Origin: Marinilabiliaceae bacterium JC017
Lineage (GTDB): Bacteria > Bacteroidota > Bacteroidia > Bacteroidales > Marinilabiliaceae
Assembly (NCBI GenBank): GCA_004296775.1
Contig: RHGE01000024.1
Coordinates: 38,345-81,920 of the forward strand
DNA: 43,576 nucleotides
Direction of reading: 5' to 3'
Position 1 is the stretch's first letter. The number at the start of each line of letters is the position of its first letter. Positions 34,801 through 43,008 of this stretch are shown piece after piece. The position numbers and the translations under genes were made by a program. The notes beneath the pieces are model-generated. The model did not search any database and was not told where the DNA came from. It worked only from the letters and a program-made list of their open reading frames with translations.

Positions 34801-35043
34801 CATCTCTTTTATACCGGGAAGGCCTCTGATGGCCTCCTCGATACGCATGGTGATGCCCTCTTCCATCTCTTTGGGTGAAGCACCGGGGTAAGCGACTGAT
34901 ATGTATACTTCGCGGGTTGGGCGTTCCGGGAAGAAGGCTTTTTTCATGGACGAAAAACTGGCCCAGCCGGCTCCTATTAATACCACCACTATCAGGTTGG
35001 CATAAAAGGGATATTTTACAAACGTTTCTATTAATTTTCGCAT
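31876..35043 (-). CDS. RND family efflux pump, inner membrane subunit
   Basis: Proton-driven inner-membrane transporter of 1055 residues in the hydrophobe/amphiphile RND family. It has two repeats, each with a membrane segment, a large periplasmic domain and a membrane bundle. The proton-relay aspartates are Asp396-Asp397 in GILVDDGIVIAEN. The start (MRKLIETFVKYPFYANLIVV) and FFPERPTREVYISVAYPGASP are typical of the branch found with short adaptors in Bacteroidota and gamma-proteobacteria. Length is normal. It is 19 bp after the adaptor gene. Substrates (drugs, bile salts, dyes) cannot be predicted. Confidence 0.94.
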   Translation of the reverse strand: MRKLIETFVKYPFYANLIVVVLIGAGWASFSSMKKAFFPERPTREVYISVAYPGASPKEMEEGITMRIEEAIRGLPGIKEMNSTSSENFCRVAIETTGQYAIDEMLQEIKNAVDGITSLPVDAERPIVYKRRSTTPAIRLGLSGSADLMTLKQLAYQIEDDFLASGYISQINMGGFPSTEISVEISEENLLRYNLTLKDVSAAIARTNRDISGGQVKNKQHFMIIRARNRSVNAADIGNIVIRADANGSMVHIRDIGKVKIQFEDVPRTTLLNGENAISISINKLISEDLEEISEYVNEYVDEFNARYNNAHIHVTFDFLDMLHSRINLLYSNGLIGLVLVVIILALFLSFRLSLWVAWGIPSSFLAMFVVANMYGITINMISLFGMILVVGILVDDGIVIAENIFSHFENGKSPMKAAVDGTMEVLPAVTTSVITTLLAFSPLLFIEGSMEFLYEMAFVVVFSLGFSLIEAFFVLPTHIGTPHILKRNTKDVSLGNKIRNQLESMVFFLREKLYGKLLRGIIHWRYVALFVPVTLILITAGLFNGGFIASTFFPNIPPDNFNVNVSFTPGEGEQQTYETLQHFEKVVWQVNEELKETYNDTSDYIIYTFLTLGSAFDGQESGSHAGHVAVNLRNMENSPISTFEIAAQIREKIGSIPEAEKFSVAGRNRWGSPVAISLLGSNLDELSISRDVLMDELKKMTQLTEVVDNNPLGAQEIRLKLKSKAYFLGLDYFTILNQIRNGFFGAQSQRLQLGKDELRVWVRYPPSDRQEIGQLEEIKIKTPQGDYPLREVADYKLARGPVSIHRYNGKREIRVDADLVDPYAPVPPLLATIQDSIMPKITSQFPGVRYVFQGQQKNAAESQRSMMKYFIPAFILIAIVIMIHFRSFGQGLIILSMVPLGYLGASWGHWIHNIPVSMLSVWGMVALSGVIVNDAVVFLAKYNSLLAKGETVKEAVYKAGIARFRPIVLTTLTTTIGLFPIIFETSRQAQFLIPMAVALAYGVFFGTSFILTIFPTLILFLNDLRVWFKWAIKGVKPSKEEVEKANIYKNRIIQ

Positions 35044-35062
35044 AATGTAATGTCAAGGCTGA

Positions 35063-36184
35063 TTATCGGATGATCTCAAAGCGGGAGGTTTCGGTGATGC
35101 CTAAAACGGGCTCCATCACCAACTCTTCACCCTCTTTTATCCCGTTAAAATAGAGTGTCTCCTTATTGATCTTAGAGATATGGATAGTGGCTTTTTGAAG
35201 TTGTTTAGCTTTTAGTAAATACACCTGGTTGCCATTAAAGACGGCGTTTCTTGGAATTTCCATGACCTGGTTAACCGTAGAGCCGTTAATTCTAACCGGC
35301 AGGTACATGCCATCGAAAAGCGGCATCTCTTTTGATTTTTTTACTACCACATATACACTAACGCTTTGTGTTGCCTGGTTGATTACGCCGCCAATCCTTG
35401 AAATGTTGCCCGTCCGGTTGATGTTACCCTCATTATCCATCACCTCCACGTTGGCACCTAGTTTTAAAAGATTGATATTTTTTTCGTCCACCGGTACTTC
35501 TATTTCAAACAGGTCAGTGCGGGTGAAAATAGCCAGTTTGGTTCCCGGATTTACCACCGAGCCTATCTGCAGGTTTACCTTTTTAATGGTACCATCAAAG
35601 GGTGCTCTGATTTGATGTTTACTCAGGCGTACTTCATCACTCTTAATGGCATAGTAGTCATTTAATACATTTCGGGTAGCCATGAAAATGCGCTCTTTCG
35701 AGGAGTTGGTTTTCGGTAGCTGGGGGAGCGGTAGTTCAATTTTTACCGACTCAAAGAAATGCATCCAATTTTCATAGGAGGCCGGAAAATCAATTTTCAA
35801 ATCGGGCAGGATCCCTGCAACGGCTTTTAAAAACTTACTTTTTCGGGCTTTCAGCTGAAAAATAAACTCATCGTTTTCCACCACAGCTATCAGATCGCCT
35901 TTACGAAAGGCCTGTCCGCTTTTAAAAAGGTGCTGGCCACGCGTTAATCGGCCGGATACCTCAGAGCTAATCACCACTTCATCGAAGGCCCGCAAACGGC
36001 CAGATGTTTCGATTACTCCGGGAAGATTTTCGTATTTCACAGTTTTGGCTTTTACATACCTGTTAAGTTGTGGTGGGAGGGCTTTCTTAGGAGGTGTTTT
36101 CATGCCGGCTAACCATGAATACATGGCATAACCAAATATAATAAGTGCTACAATTGCCAGAAAAGCAGTTAATTTACGATTCAT
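35063..36184 (-). CDS. RND efflux periplasmic adaptor (HlyD/AcrA-like)
   Basis: Membrane-fusion protein of 373 residues linking the pump to the outer-membrane channel. It has an N-terminal anchor (about 5-27), a lipoyl half-motif (SGRLRAFDEVVISSEVSGRL), an unusually short hairpin region (about 115-190), and the second half-motif with APFDGTIKKVNLQIGSVV near 193-210, then beta-barrel domains. It is first gene of the minus-strand operon. Upstream, between it and the tandem 41-bp repeats, lie about 200 bp that must hold the promoter. No local regulator gene was seen. Confidence 0.93.
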   Translation of the reverse strand: MNRKLTAFLAIVALIIFGYAMYSWLAGMKTPPKKALPPQLNRYVKAKTVKYENLPGVIETSGRLRAFDEVVISSEVSGRLTRGQHLFKSGQAFRKGDLIAVVENDEFIFQLKARKSKFLKAVAGILPDLKIDFPASYENWMHFFESVKIELPLPQLPKTNSSKERIFMATRNVLNDYYAIKSDEVRLSKHQIRAPFDGTIKKVNLQIGSVVNPGTKLAIFTRTDLFEIEVPVDEKNINLLKLGANVEVMDNEGNINRTGNISRIGGVINQATQSVSVYVVVKKSKEMPLFDGMYLPVRINGSTVNQVMEIPRNAVFNGNQVYLLKAKQLQKATIHISKINKETLYFNGIKEGEELVMEPVLGITETSRFEIIR

Positions 36185-36389
36185 AGATTAAGAATTAGAG
36201 GTGTGTATCCGTAGTCTTAGTTGTCAAAAGAAATAAAATCCTGTGAAAGAATCTTGGATTTTGTAATATTTTGTTCTTGTTGCAGGTAATTTATTAAAAG
36301 TTTAGGCTCAATAGGTCGTTACGTTTTTGTGATTAATTGAAAAATAGTTTGTGCTTATTCGATGGTCAAAGTAATAAGGGGTGGAAGTG

Positions 36390-36707
36390 CAAATTGTTGC
36401 GCAAAGCGTATCCGGCGTTTTGCAGGTTTGCAAATTGCTGCGCAAAGCATATCAGGCGTTTTGCAGGTTTGCAAATTGCTGCGCAAAGCATATCCGGCGT
36501 TTTGCAAGTTTGTAAATTGCCGCGCAAAGCGTATCCGGCGATTTGCAAGTCTGCAAATTGCTGCGCAAAGCATATCCGTCGTTTTACAAGTTTGCAAACT
36601 GCTGCGCAAAGCGTATCCGGCATTTTGCAGGTTTGTAAATTGCTGCGCAAAGCATATCCGGCAATTTGCAAGTCTGCAAATTACCGCGCAAAGCGTATCC
36701 GTCGGGT
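36390..36707. repeat. 41-bp tandem repeat, about eight units
   Basis: The anchor GCGCAAAGC recurs at 36399, 36440, 36481, 36522, 36563, 36604, 36645 and 36686, an exact 41-bp period throughout (the anchor is intact in every unit). The rest of the unit is TATCCGGCGTTTTGCAGGTT followed by TGCAAATTGCT, with a few substitutions per copy. Units are contiguous with no unique spacers, so this is not a CRISPR array. Because three units make 123 bp, long open frames arise on both strands (36337-36768 plus, 36355-36671 minus); I treat these as by-products. The array lies 200 bp upstream of the RND operon. Confidence 0.92.
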
Positions 36708-36751
36708 ATGTTCAATATTCTGTGTCATGGGCGTTTTACCTGTTAATATTT

Positions 36752-37080
36752 TTTTAGAAGTATCTTGAAAAAAAGCCTCTTCGAGGGGTGTTGCCTTTAG
36801 TTGTTAGTTTTGACAGGACCAACAAGATTCATTATATACCGCGGAGGCATTGCGACGCCGGTATTTTTCATCAATAGGGAGGAGGAGATGGTTCTTTGAG
36901 GTTGACAATGGTAGGTACAGATTTTTTCAAAATATTTCCATCTGTTTCAATGTGTCTCCAAGTATTTCTAAGTGTTTCCATCTATTTTCCCCTCTAACTT
37001 CTGACCTCTATCTTCTCTATCTATATATTTCCATCCAATTTGCACAACATGTTGGTAAAAGTTGCTCCCTAAGCGCCTAT
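36752..37080 (+). repeat. 330-bp dispersed repeat, copy B
   Basis: Direct tandem partner of the next copy at a 333-bp offset. The order within the unit is TTGAAAAAAAGCC, a CCTC-TTC-GAGG hairpin, CCTTTAGTTGTT, ATTCATTATATACCGCGGAGG, a block of six 10-nt words of the type AAATATTTCC (36930-36989), TCTAACTTCTGACCTCTA and CATGTTGGTAAAAGTTG. No coding potential is recognised. Confidence 0.88.
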
Positions 37081-37400
37081 ATTTTTTCAGACGTATCTTG
37101 AAAAAAAGCCTCTTCGAGGGGTGTTACCTTTAGTTGTTGGTTTTGACAGGACCAACAAAATTCATTATATACCGCGGAGGCATTGCGACGCCGGTATTTT
37201 TCATCAATAGGGAGGAGGAGATGGTTCTTTGAGGTTGACAATGGTAAGTACAGGTTGTTTCAAAATATTTCCATCTGTTTCAATGTGTCTCCAAGTATTT
37301 CTAAGTGTTTCCATCTATTTCCCCCTCTAACTTCTGACCTCTATCTTCTCTATCTATATATTTCCATCCAATTTGCACAACATGTTGGTAAAAGCGCCTA
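37081..37400 (+). repeat. 330-bp dispersed repeat, copy C
   Basis: Nearly identical to copy B over most of its length, including the CCTC-TTC-GAGG hairpin, the GCGGAGGCATTGCGACGCCG stretch and the six 10-nt words (37262-37321). The right end is truncated just after CATGTTGGTAAAAG. A third copy lies inverted at 43009-43316. Confidence 0.88.
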
Positions 37401-37432
37401 ACCTCCAGCCTCTAACTTCTAACCCTTTAATC

Positions 37433-38329
37433 TCACCTGCTGCCAAATACCAAAAACAGGATACCTAACATTATCCCTGCCAGATAAAGCGCTTTCATAG
37501 CGATGTGACGCTCTTTAAATAAGAAGGCTCCAAATGAAAAGGCAATGATGACACTGCCACGGCGAAGGGCCGAAATAATTGAAATCATAGAGTCGGGGTA
37601 ACTTAGGGCGTAGAAATAGAAGAAATCGGCAATCACCAGGAATAAGCCAATTAATGGGATGGTGAAGCGCCATTTGAATGGGGTTAATCTTTGACGATTG
37701 GGCCACCATAATAAAAAGATAATCGGTGTCATCAGGACCACCTGGTATATGGAGAAGTAACTCTGCACTGCCATTCGATGGATCTCTCTGATCAGGAATT
37801 TATCATACAGTCCCGAGGCTGTGCCCGCTAGTGTGCCCAAAATGATGAACCAGACCCATTTGTTTTTTGTGAATGAGATGCCTTCGCGCTTTCCGGCCGT
37901 GGAAAACAGGAAGAAGAAGCACAGGGTGATGGCCATTCCCGACCATTGTAACATGGATAGTTTTTCGCCATATAGGATGATTGCGCCAATCAACGTCCAC
38001 AGCGGTCCGGTGGCCCGAATGGGTGATACAATGGTGATGGGCAGGTGTTTCAGGGCAAAGAAGGAAAAGATCCATGAGATAAGTACAATGGCTGCTTTCA
38101 ATGAAATCAGCAAGTGTTCCTTCATGGTGATGGGTGGAATATACAAAAGATGGTTGGTAGGGATGAGCTCAAAGTAGGATCCGACTAGTAGAGGGATAAA
38201 CAGTAAAGCACTGGTTAGTGTGCTGAAAAACAAAACCGGTAGAACGGCATTGTCGTTAACCGATAATTTTTTAAAAACATCATAAACGCCTAAAAACAGG
38301 GCCGAACCTAAAGCAAATAAAAACCACAT
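37433..38329 (-). CDS. EamA/DMT family transporter
   Basis: Polytopic inner-membrane protein of 298 residues with about ten hydrophobic segments in two related halves, the drug/metabolite transporter layout. The first half has ISPIRATGPLWTLIGAIILYGEKLS and the second SMISIISALRRGSVIIAFSFGAFLFKERH; each ends in the proline- or glycine-containing helix and Glu-Lys/Lys-Glu turn typical of EamA domains. The N-terminus (MWFLFALGSALFLGVYDVFKKLS) is a normal start. It is a single gene flanked by repeats. The substrate is unknown; metabolite export is the usual role. Confidence 0.9.
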   Translation of the reverse strand: MWFLFALGSALFLGVYDVFKKLSVNDNAVLPVLFFSTLTSALLFIPLLVGSYFELIPTNHLLYIPPITMKEHLLISLKAAIVLISWIFSFFALKHLPITIVSPIRATGPLWTLIGAIILYGEKLSMLQWSGMAITLCFFFLFSTAGKREGISFTKNKWVWFIILGTLAGTASGLYDKFLIREIHRMAVQSYFSIYQVVLMTPIIFLLWWPNRQRLTPFKWRFTIPLIGLFLVIADFFYFYALSYPDSMISIISALRRGSVIIAFSFGAFLFKERHIAMKALYLAGIMLGILFLVFGSR

Positions 38330-38389
38330 TCATTTTAAATTTAAGCCTGCAAAGCTAATCATTTCCTTTATTCCACCGCATCTTCTCTT

Positions 38390-38580
38390 GTGGGCGGTTA
38401 TTGTATTAATGTCATAGCGGCTTGGCGTGAGAAAAAAGAGTATTCTCTCGCAAAGGCGCGAAGCCGCAGAGGAAAAAGAAGGTATATGCCGGTTATTGTA
38501 TTAAACCCTTAGCGTCTTGGCGACTTGGCGACTTGGCGAGAGATAGATGAAAAACTAAATCATTAGCGTCCTTACGTGAA
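38390..38580. repeat. Duplicated CGGTTATTGTATTAA motif with GCG-rich words
   Basis: CGGTTATTGTATTAA occurs at 38395-38409 and 38490-38504, each followed by TAGCG-(G/T)CTTGGCG. Between and after them are CGCAAAGGCGCGAAGCCGCAGAGG and, roughly inverted, repeated CTTGGCGA words (38516-38540). This resembles the CGCAAAG/CTTTGCG-type repeats common in Bacteroidota intergenic DNA. The remaining bases between 38330 and 38630 show no gene. Confidence 0.55.
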
Positions 38581-38630
38581 AAAGAAAAATGATTTGTCTA
38601 ATTTTAGAGACCATACTAAACCACTATCCC

Positions 38631-39965
38631 ATGAATTATGTACTCATCAGAAATGGCCAGATTGTTACGGCAGACAAAGTTTTTAAATCCGATTTACTAA
38701 TAGGCAACAATAAGATATTAGAGATCCGGGAAGGTATTAAGCGCCCGGATCCTGAAACGCCGGTAATTAATGCCCTGGGGAAATACATTCTGCCAGGTGC
38801 CATTGATACGTTTCGTTCTTTTTCGGAACCTGGTCTCACCTCACCCGATAAAATCATTCGGTTAGTGCAATCTGAATTATTGAGCGGAACAACCAGTATG
38901 ATTGAAATGCTGGAGCCTTTGCCGCATACTGATTGTTTTGAGGAAATAGAGCAACATAAAAAACGAGCGGCTCAAACGATGTTGGATTATGGGTTTCACC
39001 TGGCTACCCAGGGATGGCGTTTTTTTTCCGGCCGTGAAATGAGTCAATGTTACGTCAATGAAGGAATTACCTCGTTTATTATCAAGTGGCCGATGGGACC
39101 ATCTCTTAAAGAAGATGTATTTAATAGTATTCTGACAACAGCAAAGACCTTAGATTTGCTGTTGGTATTTGAAATTCAGATACCCCTTGGTGATGGCAGT
39201 GGATACATAGGGCGGCATCGCGAGTTTAAGGGAGCCATATTACAGCATTTGAAGAATTTGAAACTAGCTTTAGAAAGAGTAGTGGATGCCGGTTGCCGGG
39301 CTCTTTTCTTAAATATCTCCTTTAGTGAAGAACTGGAACTAATTCAGGAAGCCCAGAAGAAAGGGAGTGTACTGGCAGAATTAACCTTGCCTTGTTATGT
39401 GGGTGATCATGTTAATTTTTCCCTGGATGATAAAAGTATGTTATCGGGTTTTCCATTGGCCGGGCTTTTAAACCTCATTCCGGCTGATCAATTGTGGTAT
39501 TTGTTACAGAAAGATGGTTTTCTAATAGCCCGTCCTTCGCTCAACCTTGTTATCGATGATCTGCAGCACCAGGGACAAGTCTATAACCGGCCCGATCAAT
39601 TCTTCCTGCTTAAATATTCTCTGTCCATGTTGTTTACTTCCGGCGTAGCCAATGGGCATATTACCATCTCCGATTTCTGTTCCATGGTCTCCTCCCGGCC
39701 GGCTAAGGTAATGGGATTGTACCCCCGTAAAGGACTGTTGAGGGCTGGGTCGGATGCCGATATAGTGATTTGGGATCCAGATTATGAAAGGAATTTGTAT
39801 TGTTCTTATCCCCAAAAGCATGAACCACAGGGTAAAAGTCAGAAATTAAGAGGGCGTGCCGAGTTTGTGTTTGTGAATGGAAGCATGGCCTATGACGGAG
39901 AGTCGGTCTATCCGGAGAAATTAAAAGGACAGTTCCTTTATCGTAATCCACCAAATAATGTGTGA
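38631..39965 (+). CDS. Dihydropyrimidinase-fold protein lacking metal ligands (pseudoenzyme)
   Basis: Amidohydrolase-superfamily protein of 444 residues, closest in pattern to dihydropyrimidinase/hydantoinase and dihydroorotase. The C-terminus is clearly of that family (ITISDFCSMVSSRPAKVMGL, YPRKGLLRAGSDADIVIWDP). Catalytic features are missing: the family's DxHxHxREPG is DTFRSFSEPG (59-68), so both His and the Arg are replaced. The carboxylated-Lys region reads SFIIKWPMG, with the Lys displaced by two positions. The SDHCP-type motif with the catalytic Asp reads ARPSLN (300-305). It is full length and in frame, so a conserved non-catalytic role is likelier than decay. The ATG at 38631 (MNYVLIRNGQIVT) is preferred to 38589. 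A terminator follows. Confidence 0.85.
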   Translation: MNYVLIRNGQIVTADKVFKSDLLIGNNKILEIREGIKRPDPETPVINALGKYILPGAIDTFRSFSEPGLTSPDKIIRLVQSELLSGTTSMIEMLEPLPHTDCFEEIEQHKKRAAQTMLDYGFHLATQGWRFFSGREMSQCYVNEGITSFIIKWPMGPSLKEDVFNSILTTAKTLDLLLVFEIQIPLGDGSGYIGRHREFKGAILQHLKNLKLALERVVDAGCRALFLNISFSEELELIQEAQKKGSVLAELTLPCYVGDHVNFSLDDKSMLSGFPLAGLLNLIPADQLWYLLQKDGFLIARPSLNLVIDDLQHQGQVYNRPDQFFLLKYSLSMLFTSGVANGHITISDFCSMVSSRPAKVMGLYPRKGLLRAGSDADIVIWDPDYERNLYCSYPQKHEPQGKSQKLRGRAEFVFVNGSMAYDGESVYPEKLKGQFLYRNPPNNV

Positions 39966-39977
39966 GCAACGAAAGAA

Positions 39978-40018
39978 ATCAGGCCCATGTAGCCGGTAAT
40001 GGCTCACATGGGCCTGAT
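39978..40018. terminator. Long hairpin, probably a bidirectional terminator
   Basis: ATCAGGCCCATGT (39978-39990) pairs perfectly with ACATGGGCCTGAT (40006-40018), and AGCC/GGCT (39991-39994 with 40001-40004) extends the stem past one bulged C. GTTTATTT follows on the plus strand; on the minus strand the exit is TTCTTTCG, a weaker T-rich tract. Confidence 0.8.
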
Positions 40019-40020
40019 GT

Positions 40021-40487
40021 TTATTTAACAACTATTTCATCAATGAATAACCATGCTTTCCCACCGCGGCCCAAAGTTGGTGGGAGAGGACTATGCCTTT
40101 ATTTTAATCTTGATCCGGATCTGGTGACTTATTCAAAACAATAGATAGTTCTTTCAAATGAGTTAGATATAGTTATTTTGAATGGAGTAGTTATGTCAGC
40201 TGGAAATTGACCTGCAGGCATATGTCCGCACTTGTGTTTTATTTGATACTTCTGATGTTCGATGATGGTAGTTTGTATAGATGGAAAATGTATAACTTGT
40301 CGTTCGGGTTGTAGGATATAGACTTCTGATGAGTGTATCTAACCACAAACTGTATATCCGGTTTTAGTTCAAATTGTGACAGGTATGTTCCATAGTCGTT
40401 ATTCAGGGACCAGAGATGCCTGAATGAGGCCCTGAAAAGGTCACTCGGCAAAAAAAAGCTATATTTGGAGGGCAAAAAAGACAATAC
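40021..40487. other. Intergenic region, possible decayed minus-strand gene
   Basis: No intact gene. On the minus strand, a frame ending at 40021 reads GRGGKAWLFIDEIVVK, and upstream fragments in other frames (about 40140-40249, with GHMPAGQFPADITTPFKITI, and 40239-40487) look protein-like but are broken by stops and frame changes. The GGKAWLFIDEIVV end abuts the terminator hairpin, as a real gene end would. It could equally be chance; the promoter of the kinase gene must also lie here. Confidence 0.25.
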
Positions 40488-42872
40488 ATGGAGGAGCAAA
40501 CTGAAAACCATCAACCATACGTAATAAAGAAATCATCAGGTGGCGATGGATTATTTGATATGAAACGAATAATCAACCTATTGCTGCACAATTGGTATCT
40601 TTTTATTATTTCAGTTCCGTTGTGTTTAGGTGGAGTTTATATTTATCATCGGTATACCATACCTGTTTACCGGGCTTCGGCGACCATTTTATTAAAGAGT
40701 TCTCAGGACCGAACAATTACCCAGTCGGGTTTAATGGAAGGTTTTGGCTTGTCTCCTGAAGTTCGTAACATTGAAAATCAAACCTTTATTATAAAGTCCT
40801 ATCGGATTGTTAAAAAGGCCATTGATCGTCTTGATTTCGGGGTGTCCTATTTTACGCATGGACGTATTAAAGATACTGAGGTTTATAACCAGTCGCCTTT
40901 CCGTGTTACTTTTGATTCCATTCATCCCCAGTTATTGAATGTACCTATTCATGTGACCTGTATTAGTCCTGAGAAATTGTTGGTAAAGGTTTCTACTGAA
41001 GGAGGACGGTTACATGATTATAGCAGTCAGAAAGATGTTGGATATTGTGGAAACTTACAATTTGAAAAGGAGATAACCTGGGGGGAGACCATACACCATG
41101 ATAGTTTCTCTTTTAAAATCACTAAGGGGAGTACCCGGCCGTGTCAACCGGGTGTCGATTATTATTTCCTGTTTCGCTCTCATGCCAGCCTGGCTGGTGA
41201 GTACCGGGGGCGGTTGGGCGTTTCTCCTTTCCGGGAAGGCTCTTCCATCTTGTTTATTAGCGCAACCGGGACTACACCAGGAAAATTAATCCGGTTTTTG
41301 GATGTTTTGAGTGAGGTGATTATGGAGAATAACCTGGAACGTAAAAACGATATGGCCACCCGCTCCCTGACCTTTATTAAAAAGCAATTGGTTAGTGTGG
41401 CTGATTCATTAGAGAAAGTTCAAAATGAGTTGATGACATATCGAAAGTCAAACCGTTTCATGGTGCCTTCTGAATACTCTTCCAAGTTGGCAGATCAGTA
41501 TTATGATATTGAAAAAGATTTGAAACTGTTACAAATCAGGAAAGACTACTTCAATTATCTTGATGAGAAACTGGAGACGGATTTTAATATAGATAATTTC
41601 ATGATGTTGGCTGTTTCTGATGAGAGTAATGGTTTGGTGAATCAATTGGTTACACAACTTTTTTCTCTGAAGGAAGAGTATGAGCTTATCAAGGATAATG
41701 CTGAAGGAACGAATCCATATATACAAAATCTGGCCAGCAAGGTGACCCTTACAGAGACAAATCTCCACAAGGCGATTCAACAGGTTTTGAATGATATTAA
41801 ACTTCAGGAGAATGAGTTAAAAGGATCGCTCCTGAGCCTGGATGCGAAGATGAATCAATTGCCTGAGTTGGAGAAACACTATTATGATATTGACCGGAAA
41901 TATAAATTGAATGATGCCATATATACGTTTCTGCTGCAAAAACATTCGGAAAATCAGATTACAAAGGCATCCAATACGCCGGACAATGAGATCCTGGATA
42001 CGCCCACTATATCATATATCGTATCCCCCAATAAAAAGAATAACTACAGTAAAGCTTTCATGATTGGTTTGTTGTTACCAGGGGCTTTTATCGTGATCAG
42101 GGAGCTTTTAAATAATAAAATACGAGGCAAGGATGATCTGGAACAGTTATTCCCGCAATTACCGCTAATGGGAGTAATCATGCATAATCATACCAGCTCC
42201 CAAGATGTTATTCACAATCATCCTCATACCATCATTAGTGAATCCTTTAGATCGCTTAGGACGAAGATTAAGTTCATGAATTGTACGGATGAATCAAAGG
42301 TGATTTCGGTATCCAGTACTAATACCGGGGAAGGAAAAACATTTTGTGCGCAGAATTTGGCATGTGTTTTTAGTATTTCAGGCAAACGAACGGTTTTACT
42401 GGGCTTTGATATGCGCAAACCTCGTTTGACAGAAATATTTGATTTGAAAAACCATGCCGGACTTTCCAATTACTTATCCGGTCAGCAGGCATTTGAGGAT
42501 ATTATTTTTAATACAGGAATGAATAATCTCTTTGTCATTCCTGCCGGCCCTGTTCCCCCTAATCCCTCCGAATTGATAGAAGGGGAACGAACATCTGTAT
42601 TGTTTGACAGGTTACGTAAAGAGTTTGATGTGATAATCATAGATTCGCCTCCTGTGGGGCTAGTGGCTGACGGCCGTATGTTGATGGATTATTCCGACTG
42701 CCACCTGTATGTTGTTCGGGTGAATCACACCAATAAAGAGCATATGGGGCATACCTTGCATAATCTGATGTCAGAGAATGTGAAATCGTTGGGTATTATT
42801 CTCAATGATGTGAATTCTAAGGAGAAGGGGTATGGTTATTATTCTACCGAGTATTATGGTTATAAGGAGTAG
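40488..42872 (+). CDS. Wzc-like polysaccharide co-polymerase / tyrosine autokinase
   Basis: Inner-membrane protein of 794 residues that controls chain length and export of a capsule or exopolysaccharide. It has a Wzz domain with a first membrane segment (about 36-54), a long periplasmic coiled-coil region (about 285-500), a second membrane segment (about 522-538) and a cytoplasmic BY-kinase domain. Kinase motifs are Walker A SSTNTGEGKT (about 608-617), Walker A' LLGFDMRKPRL (about 637-647) and Walker B VIIIDSPP (about 715-722). The C-terminal tyrosine cluster GYGYYSTEYYGYKE is the autophosphorylation site. No Wza, Wzy or glycosyltransferase gene is in the window; they may lie further right, beyond the intron-like element. 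Confidence 0.93.
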   Translation: MEEQTENHQPYVIKKSSGGDGLFDMKRIINLLLHNWYLFIISVPLCLGGVYIYHRYTIPVYRASATILLKSSQDRTITQSGLMEGFGLSPEVRNIENQTFIIKSYRIVKKAIDRLDFGVSYFTHGRIKDTEVYNQSPFRVTFDSIHPQLLNVPIHVTCISPEKLLVKVSTEGGRLHDYSSQKDVGYCGNLQFEKEITWGETIHHDSFSFKITKGSTRPCQPGVDYYFLFRSHASLAGEYRGRLGVSPFREGSSILFISATGTTPGKLIRFLDVLSEVIMENNLERKNDMATRSLTFIKKQLVSVADSLEKVQNELMTYRKSNRFMVPSEYSSKLADQYYDIEKDLKLLQIRKDYFNYLDEKLETDFNIDNFMMLAVSDESNGLVNQLVTQLFSLKEEYELIKDNAEGTNPYIQNLASKVTLTETNLHKAIQQVLNDIKLQENELKGSLLSLDAKMNQLPELEKHYYDIDRKYKLNDAIYTFLLQKHSENQITKASNTPDNEILDTPTISYIVSPNKKNNYSKAFMIGLLLPGAFIVIRELLNNKIRGKDDLEQLFPQLPLMGVIMHNHTSSQDVIHNHPHTIISESFRSLRTKIKFMNCTDESKVISVSSTNTGEGKTFCAQNLACVFSISGKRTVLLGFDMRKPRLTEIFDLKNHAGLSNYLSGQQAFEDIIFNTGMNNLFVIPAGPVPPNPSELIEGERTSVLFDRLRKEFDVIIIDSPPVGLVADGRMLMDYSDCHLYVVRVNHTNKEHMGHTLHNLMSENVKSLGIILNDVNSKEKGYGYYSTEYYGYKE

Positions 42873-42892
42873 GTTTTGGCAGTTAGCAGTTT

Positions 42893-42975
42893 GCAATTAA
42901 CAGTGAACAGTTAACAGGGAACAGGGAACAGTGAACAGTGAACAGTGAACAGTGAGCAGTTAACAGTTAGTAGAT
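42893..42975. repeat. Degenerate AACAGTG tandem repeat
   Basis: About eleven consecutive 7-8-nt words of the type AACAGTGA, AACAGTTA and AACAGGGA. It directly follows the kinase gene and is the inverted counterpart of the array at 10970-11094. Confidence 0.75.
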
Positions 42976-43008
42976 AACGGAGGGTAGTGAGTTGTGAGCT
43001 GTTCTTGG

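Noticed and set aside
36390-36707. CRISPR array
   Set aside because: The 41-bp units are contiguous and similar along their full length; there are no unique spacers and no cas genes nearby.
36337-36768. Repeat-encoded proteins on both strands of the 41-bp array
   Set aside because: The frames are a by-product of tandem copies lacking stops; they exist in several frames on both strands, lack start signals and extend little beyond the array.
40239-40514. 91-residue minus-strand gene overlapping the Wzc-like start
   Set aside because: It overlaps the well-supported kinase gene start and has no recognisable domain; kept only as part of a possible decayed gene.
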